A DNA stretch of 39,618 nt from an uncultured Veillonella sp. (GTDB lineage: Bacteria > Bacillota > Negativicutes > Veillonellales > Veillonellaceae), in assembly GCF_900545205.1 (NCBI RefSeq), contig NZ_UQYC01000006.1:1-39618 (forward strand), in the 5' to 3' direction. Shown piece by piece: positions 30,594 to 38,178 of the stretch. The position numbers were made by a program, and so were the translations under genes. Positions within the stretch are counted from its first letter, which is position 1. Each line of letters opens with the position of its first letter. The notes beneath the pieces are model-generated. The model did not search any database. It had not been told where the DNA came from and saw only the letters and a program-made list of their open reading frames with translations.

Positions 30594-32210
30594 ATGAAAC
30601 ATTACGTGCGTTCCTATTGGACAAAATATAAACAATTGTATAAGAAAGGCTTAAAAGGTATTGCTGCTTTTCTTGCCATTGGAGCGATTATAGTCTTTGT
30701 ACTAGCTACTATTGCTAGTCGTGGGATGGGCGTTATTTTTAATGAGGTTATGGCTCGCCAGACTATGATGCGCGGTACTGTTACGGTGGAAAGTTTGTCT
30801 GCCACGCCTTGGGGAACATTATCCTTTACTGACTTGGTATGGAAGGATCCAGAAGGCCGAGAGTTGCTCACAGTGCCAGATGGAAAGATTCGCGTTAATA
30901 TGTGGGACGTAATAACACGGAATTTTAAGGCCTCTGCTATAAACGGAATCGAGCTAAATGATGCGACCATTGTAGTCGATTTAGACGATAATAACCGTCT
31001 TGACTTTGTGCCTGCTTCGCCTGATGTAAACAAGCCACTCAATGAGGTAGAGCCACGACCTAAACCTCCTAAAAAGACGACTCAAGAGCGACAGGAGGAA
31101 CTAGGCAAGAAGGTTCGTAACTTTAATTGGGACGGTCAACATTTAAATCTTACGATTACATTGAGAAATAACCAGCTGGAAATCTTTCAGAAAAATCGTC
31201 ACTATGTAATGAAGAACGTGAATTCTAAGATACATCTTGATAGTAACCGTGCTATTCGCATCGATATGGAAACGGGTAAGTTCGGTGGCACAGCCATTGG
31301 TGATGGTCTTACACTAAAAGGTCGTGTTGATCTAAAGGATGTATTAAAGCATCGCATGCCTCAGTTAGACTTGCAGTTTGATGTAAAGGGTGTGGACCCA
31401 TCATCACTCGGTTTTGGCGATAATATCCACGATGCAATGACCTTGCTGACGCGAGTAACGGGTGATTTTAATCGTCCATTGGCTAAAGGTCGTGTAACGA
31501 TGCCTGTTTTACGAATTCCGGCGCTTACCTTTGAAAACGTAGTGGGCGATGTAATATACCAAGACGGTATTTTGAACTTTGAAAATGTAAATGCTAATGT
31601 ATACGGCGGAAAGCTAGAGGCAAAGGGCATATATAATTTAGATACTCGTGCTTATACGATTACAGGGATAGCAAAGGATCTAGATAGTAGTGAGGCTCTT
31701 AAAACACCTGAATTTGTTGTACCTGTGTCGGCTAAGTTGAACTTTAAAAGCGAGGGCCAGCCTCGTGACATGGAGGTATGGGGCAATTTCTGGTCTGGAG
31801 AAGGACACTATATGCTCATTCCTATTAAAAATATTACAGGGAACTTTCACAATAAGGGACGGCATTTATCATTTAGTGATGTGAAAGTAAATACGAATAT
31901 TACCACAATTTCAACAGATGCGTTACGTATAGATAATGGGCAACTCACCATGGGACCACTTAACATTACGTCCCATGGGGGCAGTAATTTTATCATCTAT
32001 GATGAAGACTCATTTGATGAGCTAGATGAGAATATGGATCGTATTAAATCTGGCATGAAAAAGGCCCGAGAAAATAGCAAAGAAGCGTCTGATTCGGCTA
32101 AAAGTATAGATAATATCAAGCCTCCTGAGGATATAAAATCATCTTTTGATGATTTAAAACGGCAAATGGATGGGGTAAAAAATACCTTTAAAGATATCAA
32201 AATAAAATGA
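30594..32210 (+). CDS. AsmA/TamB-like envelope protein
   Basis: A 538-residue protein with one N-terminal membrane helix (about 20-42, GIAAFLAIGAIIVFVLATIA) and a long periplasmic part of repeating beta-strands, as in the AsmA/TamB/DUF748 superfamily of bridge-like lipid transport proteins. Typical are SATPWGTLSFTDLVWKDPEG near the start, and FENVVGDVIYQDGILNFENV and YGGKLEAKGIYNLDTRAY in the middle, which resemble the AsmA barrel-like groove. The C-terminus (about 470-538) is a charged helical or coiled-coil tail. In diderms such proteins carry phospholipid between inner and outer membrane. No true Shine-Dalgarno fits the ATG. Confidence 0.7.
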   Translation: MKHYVRSYWTKYKQLYKKGLKGIAAFLAIGAIIVFVLATIASRGMGVIFNEVMARQTMMRGTVTVESLSATPWGTLSFTDLVWKDPEGRELLTVPDGKIRVNMWDVITRNFKASAINGIELNDATIVVDLDDNNRLDFVPASPDVNKPLNEVEPRPKPPKKTTQERQEELGKKVRNFNWDGQHLNLTITLRNNQLEIFQKNRHYVMKNVNSKIHLDSNRAIRIDMETGKFGGTAIGDGLTLKGRVDLKDVLKHRMPQLDLQFDVKGVDPSSLGFGDNIHDAMTLLTRVTGDFNRPLAKGRVTMPVLRIPALTFENVVGDVIYQDGILNFENVNANVYGGKLEAKGIYNLDTRAYTITGIAKDLDSSEALKTPEFVVPVSAKLNFKSEGQPRDMEVWGNFWSGEGHYMLIPIKNITGNFHNKGRHLSFSDVKVNTNITTISTDALRIDNGQLTMGPLNITSHGGSNFIIYDEDSFDELDENMDRIKSGMKKARENSKEASDSAKSIDNIKPPEDIKSSFDDLKRQMDGVKNTFKDIKIK

Positions 32211-32325
32211 TAAATGAAATATGTATGATGTTAACTCTCTTTCATTGTGCGTTTAAGTGACAAGTTTATAATAAACTTCCGTTATCATGATTTTTGATAA
32301 ATACTTTTGTGTTTTGGAGGTTTTT
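32211..32325. other. Spacer with promoter-like hairpin
   Basis: AAGTTT-ATAAT-AAACTT lies around TATAAT (about 32266-32271) and precedes the small exported protein gene. GGAGG follows directly before the ATG at 32326. Confidence 0.4.
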
Positions 32326-32715
32326 ATGAAAGTATCAAAACAATTCTCTATCGTTTTGGCTGCATCTGTACTTGCGTTCGGTGTAGCTACATTGGCGCCA
32401 CAACAAGCGGACGCTTCTTATGGCTATAAATATACTGACTCCCAACGCCCACCAGTATCCACTCCAACAGGTTATGTTAATCCAGCTATGGGCTCTACTG
32501 TAACAGTTACAGATCCTGCACCTGCTACAAATAAACTGACTACTCCTAAAGCTAGTGTTAATAGCACTAAAGTGACTGATGTTGCACCTAAATATTCCGA
32601 TTACAATGATATTGCAGCATACTCTTTAGCTGTGGCTGATTATTTCATGGCGAAGATTATGGCTATATATGGTAGTGGTAATACGGCACTTAACCGCTAT
32701 GGTTTTGGTAAATAG
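32326..32715 (+). CDS. Small exported protein of unknown function
   Basis: A 129-residue protein with a Sec signal peptide (KVSKQFSIVLAASVLAFGVA, cleaved after ADA near residue 29). The mature part starts SYGYKYTDSQRPPVS and is rich in Pro, Thr, Ser and Ala up to about residue 80, then YSDYNDIAAYSLAVADYFMA, a more ordered helix. I recognise no domain. GGAGG precedes ATG 32326; the in-frame ATG at 32287 lies before this site. Monocistronic; terminator at 32802. Confidence 0.7.
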   Translation: MKVSKQFSIVLAASVLAFGVATLAPQQADASYGYKYTDSQRPPVSTPTGYVNPAMGSTVTVTDPAPATNKLTTPKASVNSTKVTDVAPKYSDYNDIAAYSLAVADYFMAKIMAIYGSGNTALNRYGFGK

Positions 32716-32801
32716 TTTTCTAAACTTAGTAGGCTCAATCTCAAATAATTGGATTTGAGTATAATTAAATTTAGCCATAACTAGATTTGGTCATATAACA
32801 C

Positions 32802-32830
32802 AAAAAAGGTCCCTTTATGGGACCTTTTTT
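32802..32830. terminator. Bidirectional terminator
   Basis: AAAAAAGGTCCC / GGGACCTTTTTT with a TTTAT loop, between two convergent genes. Confidence 0.93.
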
Positions 32831-32888
32831 ATGTGTCTAGATTGCGTTAACGACGTACTAGATTTGTTTAACAATCTAATAGATCTAC

Positions 32889-33635
32889 TTATCGATCTAA
32901 TCCATTAGCACGTTGGTATTCAGATACTTCTGTAGCTGTTGTTTGTTCATCTGTTGTGACAGTATCTTTGGCTAACGATTTTTTGATTTTGATAAGTGGT
33001 TTTTCTGTTGCTTTTGGATCTTCTTTTTTCTTCACATCTTCTTGAGATGGTGGTAAGAATGTATTGAGTTCATTCTTATGAGATACCTCTGTGTTTGTAG
33101 TGGATGCCAATTGTGCGCGTTGAGGGGCGATGAAGATTTCATCCTTTGTAATTTTCACGTCGTTCAATAATAATTTGAACACTTGAGGTTTTATAAAGAT
33201 TGTGCCGTCCACTTTGCGAGCTGCAGGCAAGAAGGTTTCAGATGTATCAAGGTTGATAATCTTTAATTTGCCATGGCGGACTACTTCAGCAGAGTCTGGT
33301 TGGATTGCTAATGTAGCAATGTTCATATCTACCAACGCTGTTTTAGTAGGCTCATCCCAAGCCACTTTATAGCCTAATGCTTCAGATACTTGGCGCAATG
33401 CTACGAGGGGTTGACCATCTACATAAATTACATTTTGTTGACCATTGATAGGCTCTACAACCTTGCCATCTACATTAATGTGATGAGCAGTCGTAACAGA
33501 TGCAGGTTTTTCAAGGTTCATAGCTGGACCAGGATTTTCCATGCCAATAGCTGCTTGTGCAGGTTGTACTGTGCCAAATGTGAAAGCTAATGCACCTACA
33601 GCGATGCTAGATAAAATAAGCTGTTTTAATTTCAT
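32889..33635 (-). CDS. Exported protein with copper amine oxidase N-terminal-like domain
   Basis: A 248-residue secreted protein. Signal peptide (residues 1-28, ending QPAQA) and then a Cu_amine_oxidN1-type domain (about 52-150): INGQQNVIYVDGQPLVALRQ, VSEALGYKVAWDEPTKTALV and the second repeat with TFLPAARKVDGTIFI. In Firmicutes this small domain is a general extracellular module often tied to cell wall, not an enzyme. The C-terminal about 80 residues are charged and Lys/Glu/Thr-rich (PLIKIKKSLAKDTVT). GGAGG precedes ATG 33635. Role unknown; envelope localisation fits neighbours. Confidence 0.75.
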   Translation of the reverse strand: MKLKQLILSSIAVGALAFTFGTVQPAQAAIGMENPGPAMNLEKPASVTTAHHINVDGKVVEPINGQQNVIYVDGQPLVALRQVSEALGYKVAWDEPTKTALVDMNIATLAIQPDSAEVVRHGKLKIINLDTSETFLPAARKVDGTIFIKPQVFKLLLNDVKITKDEIFIAPQRAQLASTTNTEVSHKNELNTFLPPSQEDVKKKEDPKATEKPLIKIKKSLAKDTVTTDEQTTATEVSEYQRANGLDR

Positions 33636-33935
33636 AAGGGACCTCCATAAGGTGTTATATTTTTCTGAATATATTAACGTTACCAAATGTATATGAATAT
33701 TTTATTATAAATTTTAATTTTATACAATCTATATGTGGGCGTAATATAATTGAACTGGGTTATGAGGATAGAATAGCTTATTTATAAACACAGGATGGAT
33801 CGGTCATTTAACTATAGTCTAAAGTCGTTTATCTCTATAAGTAGTGTATTCTTTTATATGCTATAATTAAGTATCACATGAATTATTCAATATATTTAAT
33901 GATAGAGTTATAGCGTTTATAGAAAGAGGTTCCTT
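33636..33935. other. Divergent promoter region before queF
   Basis: 300 bp between divergent genes. An extended -10 TGCTATAAT ends at 33867 and would drive queF. I looked for a preQ1 riboswitch in the 60-nt leader and did not find its conserved core. Confidence 0.45.
33859..33867 (+). promoter_or_regulatory. Extended -10 box of queF
   Basis: TGCTATAAT, 69 nt before the ATG at 33936; no good -35. Confidence 0.5.
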
Positions 33936-34433
33936 ATGGCATCCGGCAGATCTGAAAAAGAGTTACAAGGGGTAACGATGTTAGGTCACAAGACCGATTA
34001 CCCTACTGATTATGCACCACAGGTGTTAGAGGCGTTTGATAACAAACACCCTGATAACGATTACTTCGTTAAGTTTAACTGTCCTGAGTTCACTAGCTTG
34101 TGCCCTATGACAGGTCAACCAGACTTTGCGACGATCTACATTTCTTACGTACCAGATAAGAAAATGGTGGAGTCCAAGTCTTTGAAATTATACCTATTTA
34201 GTTTCCGCAATCACGGGGACTTTCACGAGGACTGCATTAACATCATCATGAAAGACCTCATCAAGTTGATGGATCCTAAGTACATCGAGGTATGGGGCAA
34301 GTTTACGCCGCGTGGTGGTTTGTCCATCGATCCATACGCAAACTACGGCAAGCCTGGTACAGAGTGGGAAAAGACGGCAAAAGAACGCCTTCATTTCCAT
34401 GATATGCAGCCTGAGCGCGTAGCATACCGTTAA
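33936..34433 (+). CDS. queF: NADPH-dependent preQ0 reductase (7-cyano-7-deazaguanine reductase)
   Basis: A 165-residue enzyme of the YkvM-type (unimodular) QueF family that reduces preQ0 nitrile to preQ1 for queuosine in tRNA. The catalytic Cys56 is in EFTSLCPMTGQPDFA, with the following Asp63. SKSLKLYLFSFRNHGDFHED is the conserved NADPH-side motif, and the His and Glu of the substrate pocket are present. GKFTPRGGLSIDPYANYG is the C-terminal hallmark. The membrane protein gene starts 1 nt after its stop. Confidence 0.95.
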   Translation: MASGRSEKELQGVTMLGHKTDYPTDYAPQVLEAFDNKHPDNDYFVKFNCPEFTSLCPMTGQPDFATIYISYVPDKKMVESKSLKLYLFSFRNHGDFHEDCINIIMKDLIKLMDPKYIEVWGKFTPRGGLSIDPYANYGKPGTEWEKTAKERLHFHDMQPERVAYR

Positions 34434-34434
34434 T

Positions 34435-35295
34435 ATGGCATACGAATATTTAACAATGGTCACATCGTTCATAATGTTTTTTATGATCGGTGTGATCTTG
34501 TCTATACACCCTGCATCCATAATCGTAGGGGAGCATACGAAGTTATCACATCTGAGTCGATGGACTCGGTGGAATGGGTATCTTATTTTTATATTGACCA
34601 TGTTTATTGTGGATGTACTCATAACGAATGGCCTATATGCTGTATTTTATGATGTGTATGGCAATCTATCTGTTCTGCGTGAGCTGGCTATTGATCCGAT
34701 GGCTATATTCTTTAGTGAAAGCTTCCAAATAGGCGTTGTTATCGTCTTTGTTCTAGTGTTGCTACAAGTGTTAGGTCTCGTCGATTTGGCTCATGGTGAA
34801 AGAAACTTATCGTTTCACTATGACCAACTGCATCAAGGTAAAGAACAACCTTCCTGGATGGAACAGTACATGGCCCATGAAAAGGGCGGGTTGGGCTTAG
34901 CTATTGTAGGATTGATTTACATGTTGCGGATGACCATGAGAACTATGTGGCCTTATATTATATGCCTTATATGGTTCAAGCTTATAGCGATGCTTGCTAA
35001 TGTGCTACTTTCACCAGTCATCAATCGGTTAATGCATGTTGAAACGATGACATCAACGCATATCATACTAGACCCTTATGTAGCGATATATGTGATAGCA
35101 GGATTCCTGTGGGGCTATGTAGCGCTACACTATGACATAGATAAGGCGTATAATGTAGCGAATAGTACCGTGATAGCCATCGTTCCGCGTCTTACCGTTA
35201 TACTAGGGGCCGTCATCTTTATTGGGCTTGCGCTAGCTATCATTATGGTGCCTATTACCTGGGATGTGGTAGTAGACACACTAACAAAATTATAA
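34435..35295 (+). CDS. Uncharacterised membrane protein linked to queF
   Basis: A 286-residue polytopic membrane protein I do not recognise. About six to seven hydrophobic segments: 10-28, 45-66, 95-117, 157-176 (LGLAIVGLIYMLRM), 178-200, 222-245 and 258-280. Between segments 3 and 4 is a hydrophilic loop with several His (LAHGERNLSFHYDQLHQGKE). It is not the known queuosine precursor transporter YhhQ/QueT by sequence. The ATG lies one base after the queF stop with no separate ribosome site, suggesting translational coupling. Transport linked to queuosine is only a hypothesis. Confidence 0.6.
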   Translation: MAYEYLTMVTSFIMFFMIGVILSIHPASIIVGEHTKLSHLSRWTRWNGYLIFILTMFIVDVLITNGLYAVFYDVYGNLSVLRELAIDPMAIFFSESFQIGVVIVFVLVLLQVLGLVDLAHGERNLSFHYDQLHQGKEQPSWMEQYMAHEKGGLGLAIVGLIYMLRMTMRTMWPYIICLIWFKLIAMLANVLLSPVINRLMHVETMTSTHIILDPYVAIYVIAGFLWGYVALHYDIDKAYNVANSTVIAIVPRLTVILGAVIFIGLALAIIMVPITWDVVVDTLTKL

Positions 35296-35349
35296 ATAAA
35301 CCTAGTTATTTCCTGTATTTTTAGGGCTTTAAAAGCGGTTCTCATTCTC

Positions 35350-35379
35350 TTGACAATGCATAGATGCAGGTGATAGAGT
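35350..35379 (+). promoter_or_regulatory. Promoter of cysK
   Basis: TTGACA (35350-35355), 18 bp, TAGAGT (35374-35379). The leader is about 120 nt and contains the hairpin GTGTATT / AATACAC (35384-35403). Confidence 0.5.
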
Positions 35380-35448
35380 ATGAGTGTATTTATGAGAATA
35401 CACAAATGGTTATATCCAGTGTATAGAGAATAACAAGGTGAAATTCAT

Positions 35449-35481
35449 ATCGTCCTTGGGATGTTCCTGAGGACGATTTTT
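35449..35481 (+). terminator. Intrinsic terminator inside the cysK leader (attenuator candidate)
   Basis: ATCGTCCT / AGGACGAT (35449-35456, 35470-35477) with inner GGGA/TCC pairs and TTTTT, ending 28 nt before the cysK start and before its ribosome site. No gene lies between promoter and hairpin, so conditional readthrough is implied. Confidence 0.7.
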
Positions 35482-35508
35482 ATCATCTATCGCCAAAAGG
35501 AGGATCAG

Positions 35509-36423
35509 ATGAGCATAGTCACAAATCAAACAACTGAACTGATTGGTAAAACTCCGGTATATCAATTACCAAATACCAATATTTATGTAAAACTTGAAAA
35601 ATATAATGTAGGCGGTTCTGTGAAAGACCGTGCTGTACTTGGCATGTTACAAGACGCTAAGGAAAAAGGACGCCTTCACGAAGATAGCATTATCGTAGAG
35701 GCTACAAGCGGCAATACAGGTATTGCTCTTGCTATGGTGGGCGCCATCTTGCATATTAAAACTGTTATTATTATGCCTGAAAGCATGAGTAAAGAACGCC
35801 GTGAGCTTATTAAGGCCTATGGTGCTCAACTCATCTTAACGCCGAAAGAAACGGGTATGAGAGGTGCTCTTGAACGAGCTAATGAAATTTTAGATAAATA
35901 TCCAAATGCTTTCACATTGGGCCAATTCGTAAACCCTGCAAACCCAGATATGCATTATCGTACAACTGGTGCCGAAATTGTAGAACAAGTGCCAAATGTA
36001 GATGTATTCATAGCGGGTATCGGTACTGGCGGCACTTTCACAGGCGTTGCAAAACGATTGAAAGAACATAATCCTAACTTAAAGGCCATCGCCGTAGAGC
36101 CAACAGGTTCTCCAGCCATTACGGAAGGTAAGGGCGGCCCTCACAAAATTCAAGGCATTGGGGCAGGCTTTATTCCTGAAAACTTTGATCAAAGCTTGAT
36201 GGACGGTGTACAAACCGTAAGCGATGAAGAGGCTTTCAGTGAAGTGCAAACCTTTATGCGTGAAAGTGGTGTTTCTATTGGCCTTTCCTCAGGGGCGGCT
36301 ATCGTTGCGGCAAAGCGTATTGCTCGTGAAGAGCCAAAGGCGAATATTGTGGTGATTGCGCCAGATGGGGTAGAAAAATATTTATCCCTTTTGGACTTTG
36401 CCAATAATGAATATGTAAAGTAA
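35509..36423 (+). CDS. cysK: Cysteine synthase (O-acetylserine sulfhydrylase)
   Basis: A 304-residue PLP enzyme making cysteine from O-acetylserine and sulfide. PLP lysine is Lys39 in VGGSVKDRAV. The asparagine loop EATSGNTGIALAMVGA, the phosphate-binding GIGTGGTFTGVAKRL, and IGLSSGAAIVAAKR near the end are all canonical. The start is ATG 35509 behind AGGAGG; the upstream ATG at 35461 is inside the terminator hairpin. cysE follows after 102 nt, as expected for a complex. Confidence 0.96.
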   Translation: MSIVTNQTTELIGKTPVYQLPNTNIYVKLEKYNVGGSVKDRAVLGMLQDAKEKGRLHEDSIIVEATSGNTGIALAMVGAILHIKTVIIMPESMSKERRELIKAYGAQLILTPKETGMRGALERANEILDKYPNAFTLGQFVNPANPDMHYRTTGAEIVEQVPNVDVFIAGIGTGGTFTGVAKRLKEHNPNLKAIAVEPTGSPAITEGKGGPHKIQGIGAGFIPENFDQSLMDGVQTVSDEEAFSEVQTFMRESGVSIGLSSGAAIVAAKRIAREEPKANIVVIAPDGVEKYLSLLDFANNEYVK

Positions 36424-36525
36424 CGGATTTCGCATAGATAAAGCATCTTATGTATAGGAATACATACCACATATGTTGTATACTATATATTATATATGAG
36501 TAGAGTTATTTGAGATGGAGTCGCT

Positions 36526-37134
36526 ATGATACAAGGTTTACGCGAATTATGGGGCAAAATTCAATATAATATTAAACGTGTAATGGATTCTGACCCGGCA
36601 GCAACAAATGTGTGGATGGTCATTTGGACATACCCGCATATTACAGCCTTGTTCTGGCATTTCTTTGCGCATCGCCTCTATAAGGCGGGATGGCCAACCT
36701 TGGCTCGTCGTGTAGCACTTCATTCTCGTCACGTAACCGGCATTGAAATCCATCCAGGTGCTACCATCGGTCGTGGTTTATTTATCGACCATGGCATGGG
36801 TGTCGTTATCGGTGAAACGGCAATCGTAGGGGATAATGTGACCTTGTTCCACCAAGTGACGTTAGGTGGCATGTCCTCTAAAAAGGTAAAACGCCATCCG
36901 ACCATCGAAGACGAAGTACTCATCGGTACAGGCACGAAAATCTTAGGCGATATTACTATTGGGGCACGCACTAAAATCGGTTGTAACCTCGTTATCAAAC
37001 ACGATATCCCTAAAGATATGGTTATCTTTGAAACAGATCCGGAAAATATGTATGTTCGCAAACCTCGTCGCACTAATAACGGTAAGGCTGAGGAAAAGAA
37101 AATTCCTGATGATTACATAGAATATTACATTTAA
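36526..37134 (+). CDS. cysE: Serine O-acetyltransferase
   Basis: A 202-residue hexapeptide-repeat enzyme that acetylates serine for CysK. The left-handed beta-helix repeats run from IEIHPGATIGRGLFIDHGMG to the end, with catalytic His residues at about 89 and 109 (IDHG, LFHQ). The short N-terminal helical region (about 60 residues) marks the Bacillus-type CysE rather than the longer E. coli form. The last residue is Ile (DYIEYYI), the residue that docks in the CysK active site. GATGGAG precedes the ATG. Confidence 0.95.
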   Translation: MIQGLRELWGKIQYNIKRVMDSDPAATNVWMVIWTYPHITALFWHFFAHRLYKAGWPTLARRVALHSRHVTGIEIHPGATIGRGLFIDHGMGVVIGETAIVGDNVTLFHQVTLGGMSSKKVKRHPTIEDEVLIGTGTKILGDITIGARTKIGCNLVIKHDIPKDMVIFETDPENMYVRKPRRTNNGKAEEKKIPDDYIEYYI

Positions 37135-37172
37135 TGTAGTGTAATAAAACCGCATATAATATAGAAAGATAG

Positions 37173-37216
37173 AACCTCTAACTATTAGTTGAACTAGTAG
37201 TTAGAGGTTTTTTTTA
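37173..37216 (+). terminator. Terminator of cysE
   Basis: AACCTCTAACTA / TAGTTAGAGGTT, 12-bp stem with TTTTTTT, 39 nt after the stop. Confidence 0.93.
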
Positions 37217-37247
37217 TAAAAATATTCAAAAAAATCGATTTAATATA

Positions 37248-37276
37248 TTGACAAGGAAAATCATTATTGATAAAAT
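37248..37276 (+). promoter_or_regulatory. Strong promoter of dps with Fur/PerR-like sequence
   Basis: TTGACA (37248-37253), 17 bp, TAAAAT (37271-37276). The spacer contains AAATCATTATTGATAAAAT, which loosely resembles Fur/PerR boxes. The leader of about 115 nt has two hairpins: GTAATCA/TGATTAC (37286-37303) and TTTATTC/GAATAAA. Confidence 0.6.
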
Positions 37277-37399
37277 AGGTTACGTAATCAATACTGATTA
37301 CAAATTAGATAAACGAATTGATGGCATAGAAGCCGACTGGGTTTATTCTGCTTTTTGAATAAACTGTATTTGAGAATTAAAAGAAAAAGGAGTATTACT

Positions 37400-37834
37400 A
37401 TGAAAAACTTACAACAAGTAAACCAATATTTAGCAGATCTTTCCGTATGGAACGTAAAATTACATAACCTACATTTCAACGTAACAGGTCCACAATTCAA
37501 ATCCATTCACGAATATTTGGAATCTATCTATGATGAAGCGTTTGAATACTTCGATGCAGTAGCAGAACACGTGAAAATGCAAGGTCAATTCCCATTGGTT
37601 AATTCTGCAGAATACGCTAAATTGACTAAAATTGAAGAATTGGGTCAAGAAGATATCCCTCAAGCGAAAGTAATTGAAATTCTTCTTAAAGACTTCAAAT
37701 ACATGAATGATCAAGCTGTAGCAATCCGTGCAGCTGCTGATGAAGAAGGGGACTTCTTGCTCGTAAGCATGATGGAAGATCACGTTGCATACTATGTAAA
37801 ACAAATCTGGTTCATCGAATCCATGTTGAAATAA
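37400..37834 (+). CDS. dps: Dps family ferritin-like protein
   Basis: A 144-residue four-helix protein of the Dps family: a 12-mer that stores iron and consumes peroxide. The inter-subunit ferroxidase residues align as His25 (NLHFNVTG), His37 (SIHEYLE), Glu41 (in place of the usual Asp), Asp52 (YFDAV) and Glu56 (AEH). No basic N-terminal tail, so DNA binding is doubtful. AAAAGGAG precedes ATG 37400. Role in aerotolerance of an anaerobe is likely; a promoter with a possible PerR/Fur-like site supports this. Confidence 0.92.
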   Translation: MKNLQQVNQYLADLSVWNVKLHNLHFNVTGPQFKSIHEYLESIYDEAFEYFDAVAEHVKMQGQFPLVNSAEYAKLTKIEELGQEDIPQAKVIEILLKDFKYMNDQAVAIRAAADEEGDFLLVSMMEDHVAYYVKQIWFIESMLK

Positions 37835-37839
37835 TACGA

Positions 37840-37869
37840 TTGACAATGCCTTATTGGGTATGATATGAT
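37840..37869 (+). promoter_or_regulatory. Promoter of tRNA-Ser
   Basis: TTGACA (37840-37845), 18 bp, TATGAT (37864-37869), 15 bp before the tRNA. Confidence 0.7.
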
Positions 37870-37884
37870 TACCCAGTAAAGCAT

Positions 37885-37975
37885 GGAGGATTACTCAAGA
37901 GGCTGAAGAGGACGGTTTGCTAAATCGTTAGGGCGGGTTACCGTCGCTAGGGTTCGAATCCCTAATCCTCCGCCA
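37885..37975 (+). tRNA. tRNA-Ser(GCT)
   Basis: A class II tRNA with acceptor GGAGGAT / ATCCTCC, anticodon loop TTGCTAA (anticodon GCT, reads AGC/AGU), long variable arm GGGCGGGTTACCGTC, T-loop GGTTCGAATCC, discriminator G and an encoded CCA. Own promoter and terminator. Confidence 0.96.
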
Positions 37976-37980
37976 TGCTG

Positions 37981-38011
37981 AGACCTCACATCACGCGATG
38001 TGAGGTCTTTT
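37981..38011 (+). terminator. Terminator of tRNA-Ser
   Basis: AGACCTCACATC / GATGTGAGGTCT, 12-bp perfect stem, ACGC loop, TTTTT tail. Confidence 0.95.
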
Positions 38012-38056
38012 TGTTTATTGTGGTATTTACTGGGTATGGACCTAAAGGTGTAAGGG

Positions 38057-38072
38057 CTCAAGTGAGCTTGAG
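38057..38072 (+). other. Short perfect hairpin in the tRNA-Ser downstream gap
   Basis: CTCAAG-TGAG-CTTGAG, no T-run. Purpose unknown; the rest of 38012-38115 shows nothing else. Confidence 0.35.
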
Positions 38073-38115
38073 GTCTTGTAAATATTGATTTATACAGGTG
38101 TGTAAGGTTATAGAG

Positions 38116-38144
38116 TTGACGTATGATAAGGGGTTTCATATAAT
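38116..38144 (+). promoter_or_regulatory. Promoter of the SLH-like small exported protein
   Basis: TTGACG (38116-38121), 17 bp, TATAAT (38139-38144); near-consensus. Confidence 0.75.
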
Positions 38145-38178
38145 AGATTGTATCAAATGTAATTTTAAGGAGACTCTT

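Noticed and set aside
33868..33935. preQ1 riboswitch before queF
   Set aside because: AGAGGTTCC occurs only at the ribosome site and the downstream A-rich and pairing core of preQ1-I is absent.
34435..35295. YhhQ/QueT-type queuosine precursor transporter
   Set aside because: Helix pattern and motifs do not match those families as I know them; only the neighbourhood suggests a link.
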